Shown: one piece after another, positions 7,863 to 16,698 of the stretch | How the letters are laid out: every line of letters starts with the position of its first letter | Numbering within the stretch: the first letter of the stretch is position 1 | Source of the DNA: Gammaproteobacteria bacterium | GTDB lineage: Bacteria > Pseudomonadota > Gammaproteobacteria > PS1 > Pseudothioglobaceae | Reading direction: 5' to 3' | DNA length: 45,186 bases | Assembly (NCBI GenBank): GCA_015659815.1 | Contig: DQME01000193.1 | Span: 1-45,186, forward strand | Program-made: the position numbers and the translations under genes | The notes under the pieces: model-generated | The model's database searches: none | What the model was told of the DNA's origin: nothing | Seen by the model: the letters and a program-made list of their open reading frames with translations, nothing else

Positions 7863-10199
7863 TTATTTCTCTAGAGCAATATCAAGAACCTCATCTATCC
7901 ACTTAACTTTTATTATTTTTAGTTCATCTTTTATTTTGTCTGGGACCTCTGAGAGCTCCCTTTCATTATCATCAGGAATAATCACAGTTTTAATACCTCC
8001 ACGCAAGGCAGCCAGCATTTTTTCTTTTAGGCCGCCTATAGGTGTGATCTCGCCTCTTAGCGTAATCTCACCCGTCATAGCAACATCAGCCTTTACTTTC
8101 CTGCCAGTTAACACAGAAACAAGGGCTGTGCACATTGCTGCACCAGCACTTGGCCCATCCTTTGGGGTTGATCCATCGGGAACGTGAATATGTATATCTA
8201 GTTTTTCATAAAAATCGTTAGAGATTCCTAAATCTTTTGCGCGAGCACGAGTCACACTCATAGCAGCCTGGATGGACTCCTGCATAACGTCTCCTAACTG
8301 CCCGGTATACTTAAGTTTGCCTTTACCTTTATATGCTGCAGCCTCAATAGTTAAAAGGTCTCCGCCCACAGAAGTCCATGCAAGGCCTGTTACTTCGCCT
8401 ACCTGGTTGTGCTCCTCAGCCAAACCGAAACGGAATTTCTTGACGCCTAAATATTTATCTAAACTTTTAGAGGTTATTATGGCTTTACTTTTCCTCTTCT
8501 TCTGAATAACTTCTTTAACAACTTTTCTGCAAATGGTGCTTATCGTTCTGTTTAGGCTCCTTACCCCAGCTTCGCGTGTGTAATAACGGATGATATTAAT
8601 AATTGCAGAATCTTTAAATTCAATTTCAGCATCTTTTATTCCATTGTTTGCCATAGCCTTTGAGACGAGATGTCTTTTTGCTATCTGCAACTTCTCATCT
8701 TCCGTATAGCCTGATAACTCGATTATTTCCATACGGTCCAATAAGGCTGATGGAAGGTCTAGTGAATTTGCAGTTGCAACGAACATTACCTGGGAAAGAT
8801 CATAGTCAACTTCTAGATAATGGTCATTAAATGTGTGGTTTTGCTCTGGATCAAGAACTTCAAGCATCGCAGAAGAAGGGTCCCCTCTATAATCAGAAGC
8901 CATTTTATCGATCTCATCAAGTAGAAACAATGGATTCTTTACCTTTGCCTTCTGCATCTTTTGTACTATAGAGCCAGGCATAGCTCCAATATAAGTGCGC
9001 CTATGGCCACGTATTTCTGCCTCATCCCTAACTCCACCTAACGCCATTCGTACATACTTTCTGTTAACTGCTGTAGCTATAGACTCTCCTAGTGATGTTT
9101 TTCCTACCCCAGGAGGTCCTACTAAGCAGAGTATATTTGCTTTATTATGTGTTACACGTGTTTGAACAGCTAGGTGCTCTAATATTCTCTCTTTAACTTT
9201 GTTTAGGCCATAGTGATCGTCATCGAGAACCAGTTGCGCCTTATTTAGATTTTTATTTATTTTAGTCTTACGATGCCAAGGAACGTCACACAAGTTTTCA
9301 ATATAAGTACGTATTATTGATGCATCAGAGGACTGAGAAGACATCCTTTGCAACTTTCTTAGTTCATTGTTAGCTTTATCATTAACCTCTTTAGGCATTT
9401 TTGCCTTTTTAATTTCGGCTTGTAACTCTTCTACCTCATTCTCATCATCTGCATGCCCTAACTCTTTCTGAATGGACTTCATTTGTTCATTTAAATAGTA
9501 GTCCTTCTGGTTAGATTCCATTTGCTTTCTAACTCGTGTTTGAACTTTTTTTTCAGCGTTTAGAACATCGATTTCACTTTGAATAAATACAAGTATTTTC
9601 TCTAGCCGGTCATTGGCATTATTGTCCTCTAGCAAAGATTGCTTTTCATTTATCTTTAGCTGCAGATTTGCAATAATTACATCACTAAACCTTTCTATAT
9701 CAGATATCTCCTGCAATACCTTGAACACTTCTTCGGGTATTTTCTTATTCAGTTTTATATATCTTTCAAAATCATCGAGTGCAATTCTCATCATTGCTTT
9801 GATTTCATTACCTTCATCAAAGTCCAGCGAGCACTCGTCTAGAGATACTTCGGTTAGTTCGCCAGATTCAATAAAGTCATTAATTTTTGCACGCTTAACC
9901 CCTTCAACCAATACTTTGATAGTACCATCAGGCAATTTAAGCATCTGCAAAATAGTAGCCAAAGTGCCCACAGAATGCAGGTCATCGTTCTTTGGCTCTT
10001 CAATCTTCTCATCTTTTTGAGTTACCAAGAAAATGTACTTATTTGCTGCCATAGCTTTTACTACAGCATTTACAGAAGATTTTCTTCCAATGAAAAGCGG
10101 CATTACGGTGTGAGGGAAAACCACAACATCTCTCAGAGGTAGCATTGGTACACTTTCTGTAGACAGGTCTAATGATTCTGCGGATGGTTCAGTTGCCAT
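7863..10199 (-). CDS. lon: ATP-dependent protease Lon
   Basis: LVGPPGVGKTSLGESIA Walker A, DGPSAGAAM catalytic serine motif, 778 aa. Confidence 0.97.
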   Translation of the reverse strand: MATEPSAESLDLSTESVPMLPLRDVVVFPHTVMPLFIGRKSSVNAVVKAMAANKYIFLVTQKDEKIEEPKNDDLHSVGTLATILQMLKLPDGTIKVLVEGVKRAKINDFIESGELTEVSLDECSLDFDEGNEIKAMMRIALDDFERYIKLNKKIPEEVFKVLQEISDIERFSDVIIANLQLKINEKQSLLEDNNANDRLEKILVFIQSEIDVLNAEKKVQTRVRKQMESNQKDYYLNEQMKSIQKELGHADDENEVEELQAEIKKAKMPKEVNDKANNELRKLQRMSSQSSDASIIRTYIENLCDVPWHRKTKINKNLNKAQLVLDDDHYGLNKVKERILEHLAVQTRVTHNKANILCLVGPPGVGKTSLGESIATAVNRKYVRMALGGVRDEAEIRGHRRTYIGAMPGSIVQKMQKAKVKNPLFLLDEIDKMASDYRGDPSSAMLEVLDPEQNHTFNDHYLEVDYDLSQVMFVATANSLDLPSALLDRMEIIELSGYTEDEKLQIAKRHLVSKAMANNGIKDAEIEFKDSAIINIIRYYTREAGVRSLNRTISTICRKVVKEVIQKKRKSKAIITSKSLDKYLGVKKFRFGLAEEHNQVGEVTGLAWTSVGGDLLTIEAAAYKGKGKLKYTGQLGDVMQESIQAAMSVTRARAKDLGISNDFYEKLDIHIHVPDGSTPKDGPSAGAAMCTALVSVLTGRKVKADVAMTGEITLRGEITPIGGLKEKMLAALRGGIKTVIIPDDNERELSEVPDKIKDELKIIKVKWIDEVLDIALEK

Positions 10200-10270
10200 A
10201 ATAACTCAAGTAAATTGCAATTAATGTTAATAATGCTAGGAAGATAATGCATGTTAGCTACTAAATATAA

Positions 10271-11587
10271 CTAAATTGAAATTTCTTTAACTCCTTGTTT
10301 GTTTAATAATTTAGATAGATAGTGGTTAGTTACGTGTATTTCAAGTACCCACTGACCATAATCATCCACCTTTTCATTGTGGATATACCCTATATTATAT
10401 ATTTCACTTCTTATATAAGCAGACTTTACATCTAGCTGAATTTTTGCACGTGTCATTAGCCCGCTTAGTTTTTCTGAAAGAGCCTTATAGAGTAAATCAA
10501 CACCATCGCCGGTTTGTGCTGAAACCCATACTCGATAAATGTTGCCATCCTCATCTCTGTCTATTCTAGGTTTAAATTCCTCCAAACAATCAATCTTATT
10601 CATGACCATAATGCAAGGTATATCGTCAGCACCAATGTCGCTAATAATGCTATCAACCTGTTCAATCTTCTCTTTGTTGTATTCATCAGAAGAATCGATG
10701 ACATGTAAAATTATGTCTGCCTTTCTGGTTTCCTCTAGGGTAGATTTAAATGCTGCTACAAGGTCATGTGGTAGGTCCTGAATAAATCCAACAGTATCGG
10801 CAATTACAGCTTCACCTGATGCGGGTAAGATTACCCTCCTAATGGTGGCATCTAAAGTCGCAAATAACTGACTATCTGCAAAAACTGAGGAGTTTGTTAG
10901 TTTATTGAAAAGTGTTGACTTACCAGCATTTGTATAACCAGCAAGTGCAATCATCGGAAGCTCATTTTTAACTCTTGACTTTCTACCTAAATCACGCTGT
11001 TTATGCACTTTGTCTAACCGTTTCTTAAGGTACTTTATTCTCTGTCCGATTAACCTTTTATCAGTCTCTAGTTGTGTCTCACCTGGACCGCGCAAGCCAA
11101 TACCACCTTTTTGCCTCTCTAGGTGAGTCCAGCCCCTTATTAAACGAGTAGATAGATGTCTTAATTGGGCCAGTTCAACCTGTAATTTGCCCTCAAACGA
11201 GCGAGCTCTGAGTGCAAAAATATCTAAAATAAGTCCAGTCCTATCCATGACTCTACATTGAAGCTCCTTCTCTAGGTTTCTTTCCTGGGATGGTGACAAT
11301 TCTGGTGCAAATATAACAACACTTATATTCTCATTAGCAACAATCTGCGCCAACTCACTAACCTTACCGGACCCAATTAAGTACCGCGCAGAAGCAAAAT
11401 TACGACTAACTTTTAAAGTTTGTATTATATCTAAGCCTGAAGATATGGCTAATTCCGAGAACTCGTCAAGCCCATTCTGAATGTGACTGTTGATTGGAAG
11501 ATCAACATACACCAACAATGTGCGCTCTCCCTGTCCAACGGTTTCTTGTTGGCGGTCGAATAATTCTAATGTTGCGTTATTTGACAA
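10271..11587 (-). CDS. hflX: GTPase HflX
   Basis: GxGETQLETDKR, ALAGYTNAGKSTLFN, DTVGFIQDLPHDLVAAFKSTLEE; TTG start at 11587. Confidence 0.95.
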   Translation of the reverse strand: MSNNATLELFDRQQETVGQGERTLLVYVDLPINSHIQNGLDEFSELAISSGLDIIQTLKVSRNFASARYLIGSGKVSELAQIVANENISVVIFAPELSPSQERNLEKELQCRVMDRTGLILDIFALRARSFEGKLQVELAQLRHLSTRLIRGWTHLERQKGGIGLRGPGETQLETDKRLIGQRIKYLKKRLDKVHKQRDLGRKSRVKNELPMIALAGYTNAGKSTLFNKLTNSSVFADSQLFATLDATIRRVILPASGEAVIADTVGFIQDLPHDLVAAFKSTLEETRKADIILHVIDSSDEYNKEKIEQVDSIISDIGADDIPCIMVMNKIDCLEEFKPRIDRDEDGNIYRVWVSAQTGDGVDLLYKALSEKLSGLMTRAKIQLDVKSAYIRSEIYNIGYIHNEKVDDYGQWVLEIHVTNHYLSKLLNKQGVKEISI

Positions 11588-11594
11588 AAATTAT

Positions 11595-12851
11595 TTAGCT
11601 TGCTTTTTTTGATTTGCGTTCTGATTTATGCATCATTAATGGCTTCTTTTTATTTTCCACTACGTCTTTATCTATCACGACCTCTGCTACACTTTTTAAC
11701 GATGGCAGCTCAAACATAGTGTCCAGCAACAATTCTTCAACTATTGAGCGTAATCCTCTAGCTCCAGTTTCACGTTTTACTGCTAGCTTGGCTATTGCAG
11801 ATAGTGCGTTTTTTTTGAATGTCAACTTAACACCTTCAATAGCAAAAAATTCTTGGAACTGTTTTACAACAGAATTCTTAGGTTGTGTTAATATTTTTAT
11901 CAGCGCATCTTCGTCTAGCTTACTAAGAGATGTTTGTACTGGTAAGCGTCCAACTAATTCAGGAATTAAGCCAAACTTAATCAAATCTTCCGGCTCAACT
12001 AGAGAGAACAATTCACTCAATTCTTTCTCTGAATTCTTGTCTTTAACATCGGCAGAAAACCCAATTCCTGATGATTTTTCAACTCTTCTAGATATAATTT
12101 TATCCAACCCCCCGAAGGCTCCACCACAAATAAACAATATCTTTGAAGTGTCAATATCAATGGTTTCCTGATTGGGGTGTTTGCGCCCTCCCTGTGGTGG
12201 GACTGAGGCGATTGTCCCTTCAATAAGTTTTAGCATAGCTTGCTGAACCCCTTCTCCTGAAACATCTCTAGTAATAGAAGGAGAATCTGATCGACGAGAT
12301 ATTTTGTCAATCTCGTCTATAAAAATAATCCCCCGTTCAGCACGCTTAGGGTCAAAATCACATCTTGCTAGTAGGCTCTTTATTACATTTTCTACATCAT
12401 CACCAACATACCCAGCTTCTGTTAATGTAGTCGCATCAGCAACAGTGAATGGTACATCTAAAATTCGTGCAAGAGTTTGTGCTAGCAGGGTTTTGCCAGA
12501 TCCTGTTGGACCTATCATCAATATATTTGATTTTTCTAGTTCAACATTATTAGATATATATCCGCTTTGTAAACGTTTATAGTGATTGTAAACTGCTACA
12601 GATAAAACTTTTTTAGCATGTACTTGGCCTATCACATACTCGTTCAAGAAGCTGTTTAACTCTTTGGGTGTGTAGTCCCACTCTTTATGCTCTTTAGTTA
12701 TCTCTTTTAGTTCTTGTTCTTCAATAAGGTCATAGCAAGACCCTATACATTCGTTACAGATATATACGCTCGGACCTGCTATTAAGCGTTCAACTTCAGA
12801 TTTTCTCTTGCCACAAAATGAGCAGTGAAGTTCGTCAATTGTTTCTGCCAT
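11595..12851 (-). CDS. clpX: ClpXP protease ATP-binding subunit ClpX
   Basis: N-terminal CSFCGK...CNEC zinc finger, [20 protein letters not shown]...ETGARGLRS. Confidence 0.97.
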   Translation of the reverse strand: MAETIDELHCSFCGKRKSEVERLIAGPSVYICNECIGSCYDLIEEQELKEITKEHKEWDYTPKELNSFLNEYVIGQVHAKKVLSVAVYNHYKRLQSGYISNNVELEKSNILMIGPTGSGKTLLAQTLARILDVPFTVADATTLTEAGYVGDDVENVIKSLLARCDFDPKRAERGIIFIDEIDKISRRSDSPSITRDVSGEGVQQAMLKLIEGTIASVPPQGGRKHPNQETIDIDTSKILFICGGAFGGLDKIISRRVEKSSGIGFSADVKDKNSEKELSELFSLVEPEDLIKFGLIPELVGRLPVQTSLSKLDEDALIKILTQPKNSVVKQFQEFFAIEGVKLTFKKNALSAIAKLAVKRETGARGLRSIVEELLLDTMFELPSLKSVAEVVIDKDVVENKKKPLMMHKSERKSKKAS

Positions 12852-12862
12852 TATCTTTAGTC

Positions 12863-13459
12863 CTATCTTTTACTTAATACTTCGTCAATTAAGCCATATT
12901 TAAGAGCTTCGGTAGCCGACATAAAGTTATCCCTGTCAGTGTCTTTTTGTATTGTTTTTAAACTTTGGCCTGTATGTTTTTTTAATATAAGATTTAACTT
13001 CTCTCTAACACTAAGAATTTCTTTTGCATGAATATCAATGTCACTAGCCTGACCAGAAAAACCGCCTAATGGCTGATGTATCATACATTTAGCATGTGGT
13101 AGGGAAAACCTTTTTCCTTTTGCGCCAGCTGTCAATAACAGAGCTCCCATACTTGCAGCCTGTCCAATGCATAGTGTGGATATATCTGGCTTTATGAATT
13201 GCATGGTGTCGTATACGGCTAGTCCGGCAGATACAGAGCCACCAGGTGAGTTTATATATAGATGTATGTCCTTGTCTGGATTTTCAGATTCAAGAAACAA
13301 CAATTGAGCGACAATAACATTAGCCATGTAGTCCTCTACAGGGCCGACCATAAAAACAACTCTCTCTTTCAGTAGTCTAGAGTATATATCGTATGCTCTC
13401 TCGCCCTTAGCGGATTGCTCTATTACTATAGGGACCTGGTTGAGGTTCTTTATACTCAT
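12863..13459 (-). CDS. clpP: ClpP protease proteolytic subunit
   Basis: [15 protein letters not shown] (Ser) and [12 protein letters not shown] (His) motifs. Confidence 0.97.
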   Translation of the reverse strand: MSIKNLNQVPIVIEQSAKGERAYDIYSRLLKERVVFMVGPVEDYMANVIVAQLLFLESENPDKDIHLYINSPGGSVSAGLAVYDTMQFIKPDISTLCIGQAASMGALLLTAGAKGKRFSLPHAKCMIHQPLGGFSGQASDIDIHAKEILSVREKLNLILKKHTGQSLKTIQKDTDRDNFMSATEALKYGLIDEVLSKR

Positions 13460-14755
13460 CTATAGTTGTTGCGTAACTTCTTCAAATTTCAAGTTTTTCG
13501 ATGTAACTTTAGCTTTTTCTAATACAAGGTCAACCACCATCTGTTCTACCACAAGTGACTCTATACCTGCAAGTCTATTTGGGTCTTGATTATAATAGTC
13601 TATCATTTGTTGCGCATTCTCCCCGTAACTTTGTGCCATTTCCTTTAGTTTATCATTAACTTGGTCCTTTTCGGCGCTTAGTTTATTGTCTTCTACAATT
13701 TTTCTAACCAGTATTCCCAATTTAACGCGTTTGGTCGCCTCGTCATTGAAATTGGATAAAGGGATATTACCATTTGAAGGGATACCTTGTTGTTGTAACT
13801 GAGACTCCATATCTTTGAGCAATAATTGAGCCTCAGACTCAACACTGGCCTGAGGCACTTCAAAATCATTTTCTTGCAATAATTGTTCAAGTACTGAGTC
13901 CTTGTTTCTCTTTGATACAATACTATCAGCCTCAACTCTCATTCGCTCTTTTAATGCTATGTAAAGGGAATCCATATCTTTCTCGCCAAACTTTTCAGCG
14001 AATTTTTCATCAAGCTTTGGCTTCTTTGGTGATGCAACATCTTTAACATTAATCTCAAATATAACGTCTTTACCTGCTAAATTGTCTGCATGGTATTCTT
14101 TAGGAAAAGTTAGGTTTAGTTTTAGGCTTTTACCTGTAGAGACATCGGTCAGTCCATCTTCAAAACCTTCAATCATTGAGCCCTTGCCAAGCACTATAAT
14201 GAAATTCTCTGCCTCACCGCCATCAAAAACTTCTCCGTCAACTGTCCCCTTAAAGTCAATAGTTAAGCGATCTCCTGTCTTAGATTTCCTCTTTACGGTT
14301 GCATATTCTGTCAATTGTTCCTTTAGCTCATTAAGCGTTCTATCTTCATCTTCTTTGGTAATTTTAACCTTGACCTGTTCTACCTTTATTTTTGAAAAAT
14401 CTGCTGCTTTAACTTCAGGAAAAACTTCAAATTCAACAGTGTAGTAAAAAAAATTACCGTCATTTGAATCTATCTTGGTCAGTGTTGGTTGTGACACAGG
14501 GTTAGATTTGGATTCTTCTAACGCATTTCCAAGAGTTTCATTCACTATTTCATTTGCAGCATCCGCACTGGCACTAGCCCCAAACCTCTTGCGTAGAAGC
14601 GAGACTGGCACTTTGCCTTTTCTAAACCCATCAATCTTTGCCTGAGATGCCATACTCTGCAAAACTTTATCAGTTTTTTGATTAAACGTATCAATAGGTA
14701 ACTCAACTGTTAACGATCTTTTAAGGCCTTCAAGTTTCTCTAACGAGGTTTTCAT
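13460..14755 (-). CDS. tig: Trigger factor
   Basis: GFRKGKVPVSLLRKRFG ribosome-binding signature, FKBP-like central domain, 431 aa. Confidence 0.96.
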   Translation of the reverse strand: MKTSLEKLEGLKRSLTVELPIDTFNQKTDKVLQSMASQAKIDGFRKGKVPVSLLRKRFGASASADAANEIVNETLGNALEESKSNPVSQPTLTKIDSNDGNFFYYTVEFEVFPEVKAADFSKIKVEQVKVKITKEDEDRTLNELKEQLTEYATVKRKSKTGDRLTIDFKGTVDGEVFDGGEAENFIIVLGKGSMIEGFEDGLTDVSTGKSLKLNLTFPKEYHADNLAGKDVIFEINVKDVASPKKPKLDEKFAEKFGEKDMDSLYIALKERMRVEADSIVSKRNKDSVLEQLLQENDFEVPQASVESEAQLLLKDMESQLQQQGIPSNGNIPLSNFNDEATKRVKLGILVRKIVEDNKLSAEKDQVNDKLKEMAQSYGENAQQMIDYYNQDPNRLAGIESLVVEQMVVDLVLEKAKVTSKNLKFEEVTQQL

Positions 14756-14915
14756 TTGTAATAAGTTTAGTTATATTTAAAAAAAAAGAATTATACCTCA
14801 AGGGGTATATAGATGAGTATATATATAGGGACACAACCGCAACCACAGCAATATAGTTGCGTCACAACTATGCCATTTAATTAATACATAAAAAATTTAT
14901 AAGAAAATTTTTGGT

Positions 14916-15548
14916 TTAACGTAATCCAGCAATATATTGAGAAACTGCTTCAATTTCTACATTTGTAAGGCTCTTAGAAAAGTCTGTCATCATGCCCTCG
15001 TAGTCATTAGAACGGCTCGGTGCGCTTGCACCTGTTTGCTTGTTAATTGAGTATTGGCGAAATGCTTGCAATTGCTTAACCAAATACTGTGCGTGTTGGG
15101 ACGCTAGAGCTGGGAATCTTGCGCTTGGAATTCCTGAACCTTTTGGTCCGTGACAAGCAATGCATGCTGTGACCTCATCTTGCCTTTTACCGCCTCTGTA
15201 TATTTTTTGTCCCAATTCGATGTCAGCATCATTCTTAGCTAGCCCAGAAGATATTGTTTGAGAAGAATAATAAGCCGATATATCTTCAATATCCTTTTCA
15301 GAAAGTATAGCAACTTGACCAGCCATCACGGCATCAAAACGGGCACCTGATTTAAAGTCCTGCATTTGCTTTATCAAATAACCATAACCCTGCCCTGCTA
15401 ACTTTGGAAATCCTGAAATGACTGAATTTCCCTGTACTCCGTGACACCCTAGACAAGTCTGTGACTTCTTCTCACCAAGAGAGGCATCTCCGGATGCATT
15501 TATAATGGCTGGGAATACGATAAATAATAGTAGGATTAGTTTGTTCAT
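14916..15548 (-). CDS. Diheme cytochrome c (cytochrome c4-like)
   Basis: Signal peptide, two haem motifs CLGCH and CIACH, 210 aa. Confidence 0.9.
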   Translation of the reverse strand: MNKLILLLFIVFPAIINASGDASLGEKKSQTCLGCHGVQGNSVISGFPKLAGQGYGYLIKQMQDFKSGARFDAVMAGQVAILSEKDIEDISAYYSSQTISSGLAKNDADIELGQKIYRGGKRQDEVTACIACHGPKGSGIPSARFPALASQHAQYLVKQLQAFRQYSINKQTGASAPSRSNDYEGMMTDFSKSLTNVEIEAVSQYIAGLR

Positions 15549-15565
15549 TTAAATTATGGATTTGT

Positions 15566-15605
15566 AAAAAAATAAGCCAGAATTATACGTTAATTCTGGC
15601 TTATT
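15566..15605 (-). terminator. Intrinsic terminator of the monohaem cytochrome c gene
   Basis: Perfect 15-bp inverted repeat AATAAGCCAGAATTA-tacgt-TAATTCTGGCTTATT with T-tract on the minus strand. Confidence 0.88.
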
Positions 15606-15643
15606 AATATTACGAAATGCGGAAAAACCGCAAGTTATTTACT

Positions 15644-15937
15644 TTACTGAGCGGATAGGTAATCAGCGATTGCCTGCTCAAATCCTGCTGTCATTGGAGC
15701 CATTGCATTCATGGTTGCGTCTTGACGTGCACCTGACTGGAAATCTTTTAACTGTTGAGCAATCCAAGCTGCGTCCTTTCCTGCAAGCGTTGGGTATGTT
15801 GGTATTGATGATTTACCGGCAACACCGTGACATCCAGAACATCCAAGGGCATTGTACATGTCCTCGCCCTGGTCTGCTTGTACAGCTGATGTCCCCATCA
15901 TTGAAGTAACTGCTACAGCGAATAATACTTTTTTCAT
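15644..15937 (-). CDS. Monohaem cytochrome c (class I)
   Basis: Signal peptide, CSGCH motif, 97 aa. Confidence 0.9.
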   Translation of the reverse strand: MKKVLFAVAVTSMMGTSAVQADQGEDMYNALGCSGCHGVAGKSSIPTYPTLAGKDAAWIAQQLKDFQSGARQDATMNAMAPMTAGFEQAIADYLSAQ

Positions 15938-16091
15938 TTTTTTCCCCTAAATTCAAAAATTGATGTAAATAGTTATATAATTATGTTACTTATAAAACAA
16001 CTGTAAATGTTACACTAAATTAACATTTTATAATAAACTAATTTAGATTATATTTAAATCAATCAGTTATAGCTATTGGAACTAACAATAA

Positions 16092-16688
16092 ATGAAAAAC
16101 CACTACCAAAAAGCAAAGTTTTTACTATCTTCTCCGTCTCTGTCTGGGTGCCCTCCAGATGAGGGGTATGAAGTTGTATTCGCTGGCAGATCTAACGCTG
16201 GAAAGTCAAGCTCGATTAATGCACTGACATTACAAAAAAAACTTGCTAAAGTTTCACGTACACCAGGCAGAACTCAACATTTAGTATTTTTTGACCTTGG
16301 AAATAATCGTAGACTGGTAGATCTTCCGGGGTATGGCTATGCCAAGGTTCCAGAACATATCAAACTAGAATGGCATAAAGAAATGAGCCAATACTTTGAT
16401 AGACGTAGTTGCCTCAAGGGGGCGATATTAGTTATGGATATTCGCCACCCATTAAAGCCTTTTGATCGAATGATGGTTGAATGGTGCGTAGGTAGCGACA
16501 TACCTGTCCATATAATATTAACCAAATCTGACAAACTAAAAAAAGGTCCTGCCACTAATACTCTTCTGAAGGTTGTTCGCGAAGTTAGTGAAAACTCTTC
16601 AGTTACAGTCCAACTGTTTTCTTCATTAAAAAAGCATGGTATTGAAAAATTATCGGACCAGCTTGACATCTTCTTCGAAAATAACTAA
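16092..16688 (+). CDS. engB: Ribosome biogenesis GTP-binding protein EngB/YsxC
   Basis: [39 protein letters not shown]. Confidence 0.95.
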   Translation: MKNHYQKAKFLLSSPSLSGCPPDEGYEVVFAGRSNAGKSSSINALTLQKKLAKVSRTPGRTQHLVFFDLGNNRRLVDLPGYGYAKVPEHIKLEWHKEMSQYFDRRSCLKGAILVMDIRHPLKPFDRMMVEWCVGSDIPVHIILTKSDKLKKGPATNTLLKVVREVSENSSVTVQLFSSLKKHGIEKLSDQLDIFFENN

Positions 16689-16698
16689 TAATTATTAA

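Noticed and set aside
11614-12171. 185-aa plus-strand ORF
   Set aside because: Antisense to clpX; Ser/Asn-rich translation typical of reverse-strand artefacts
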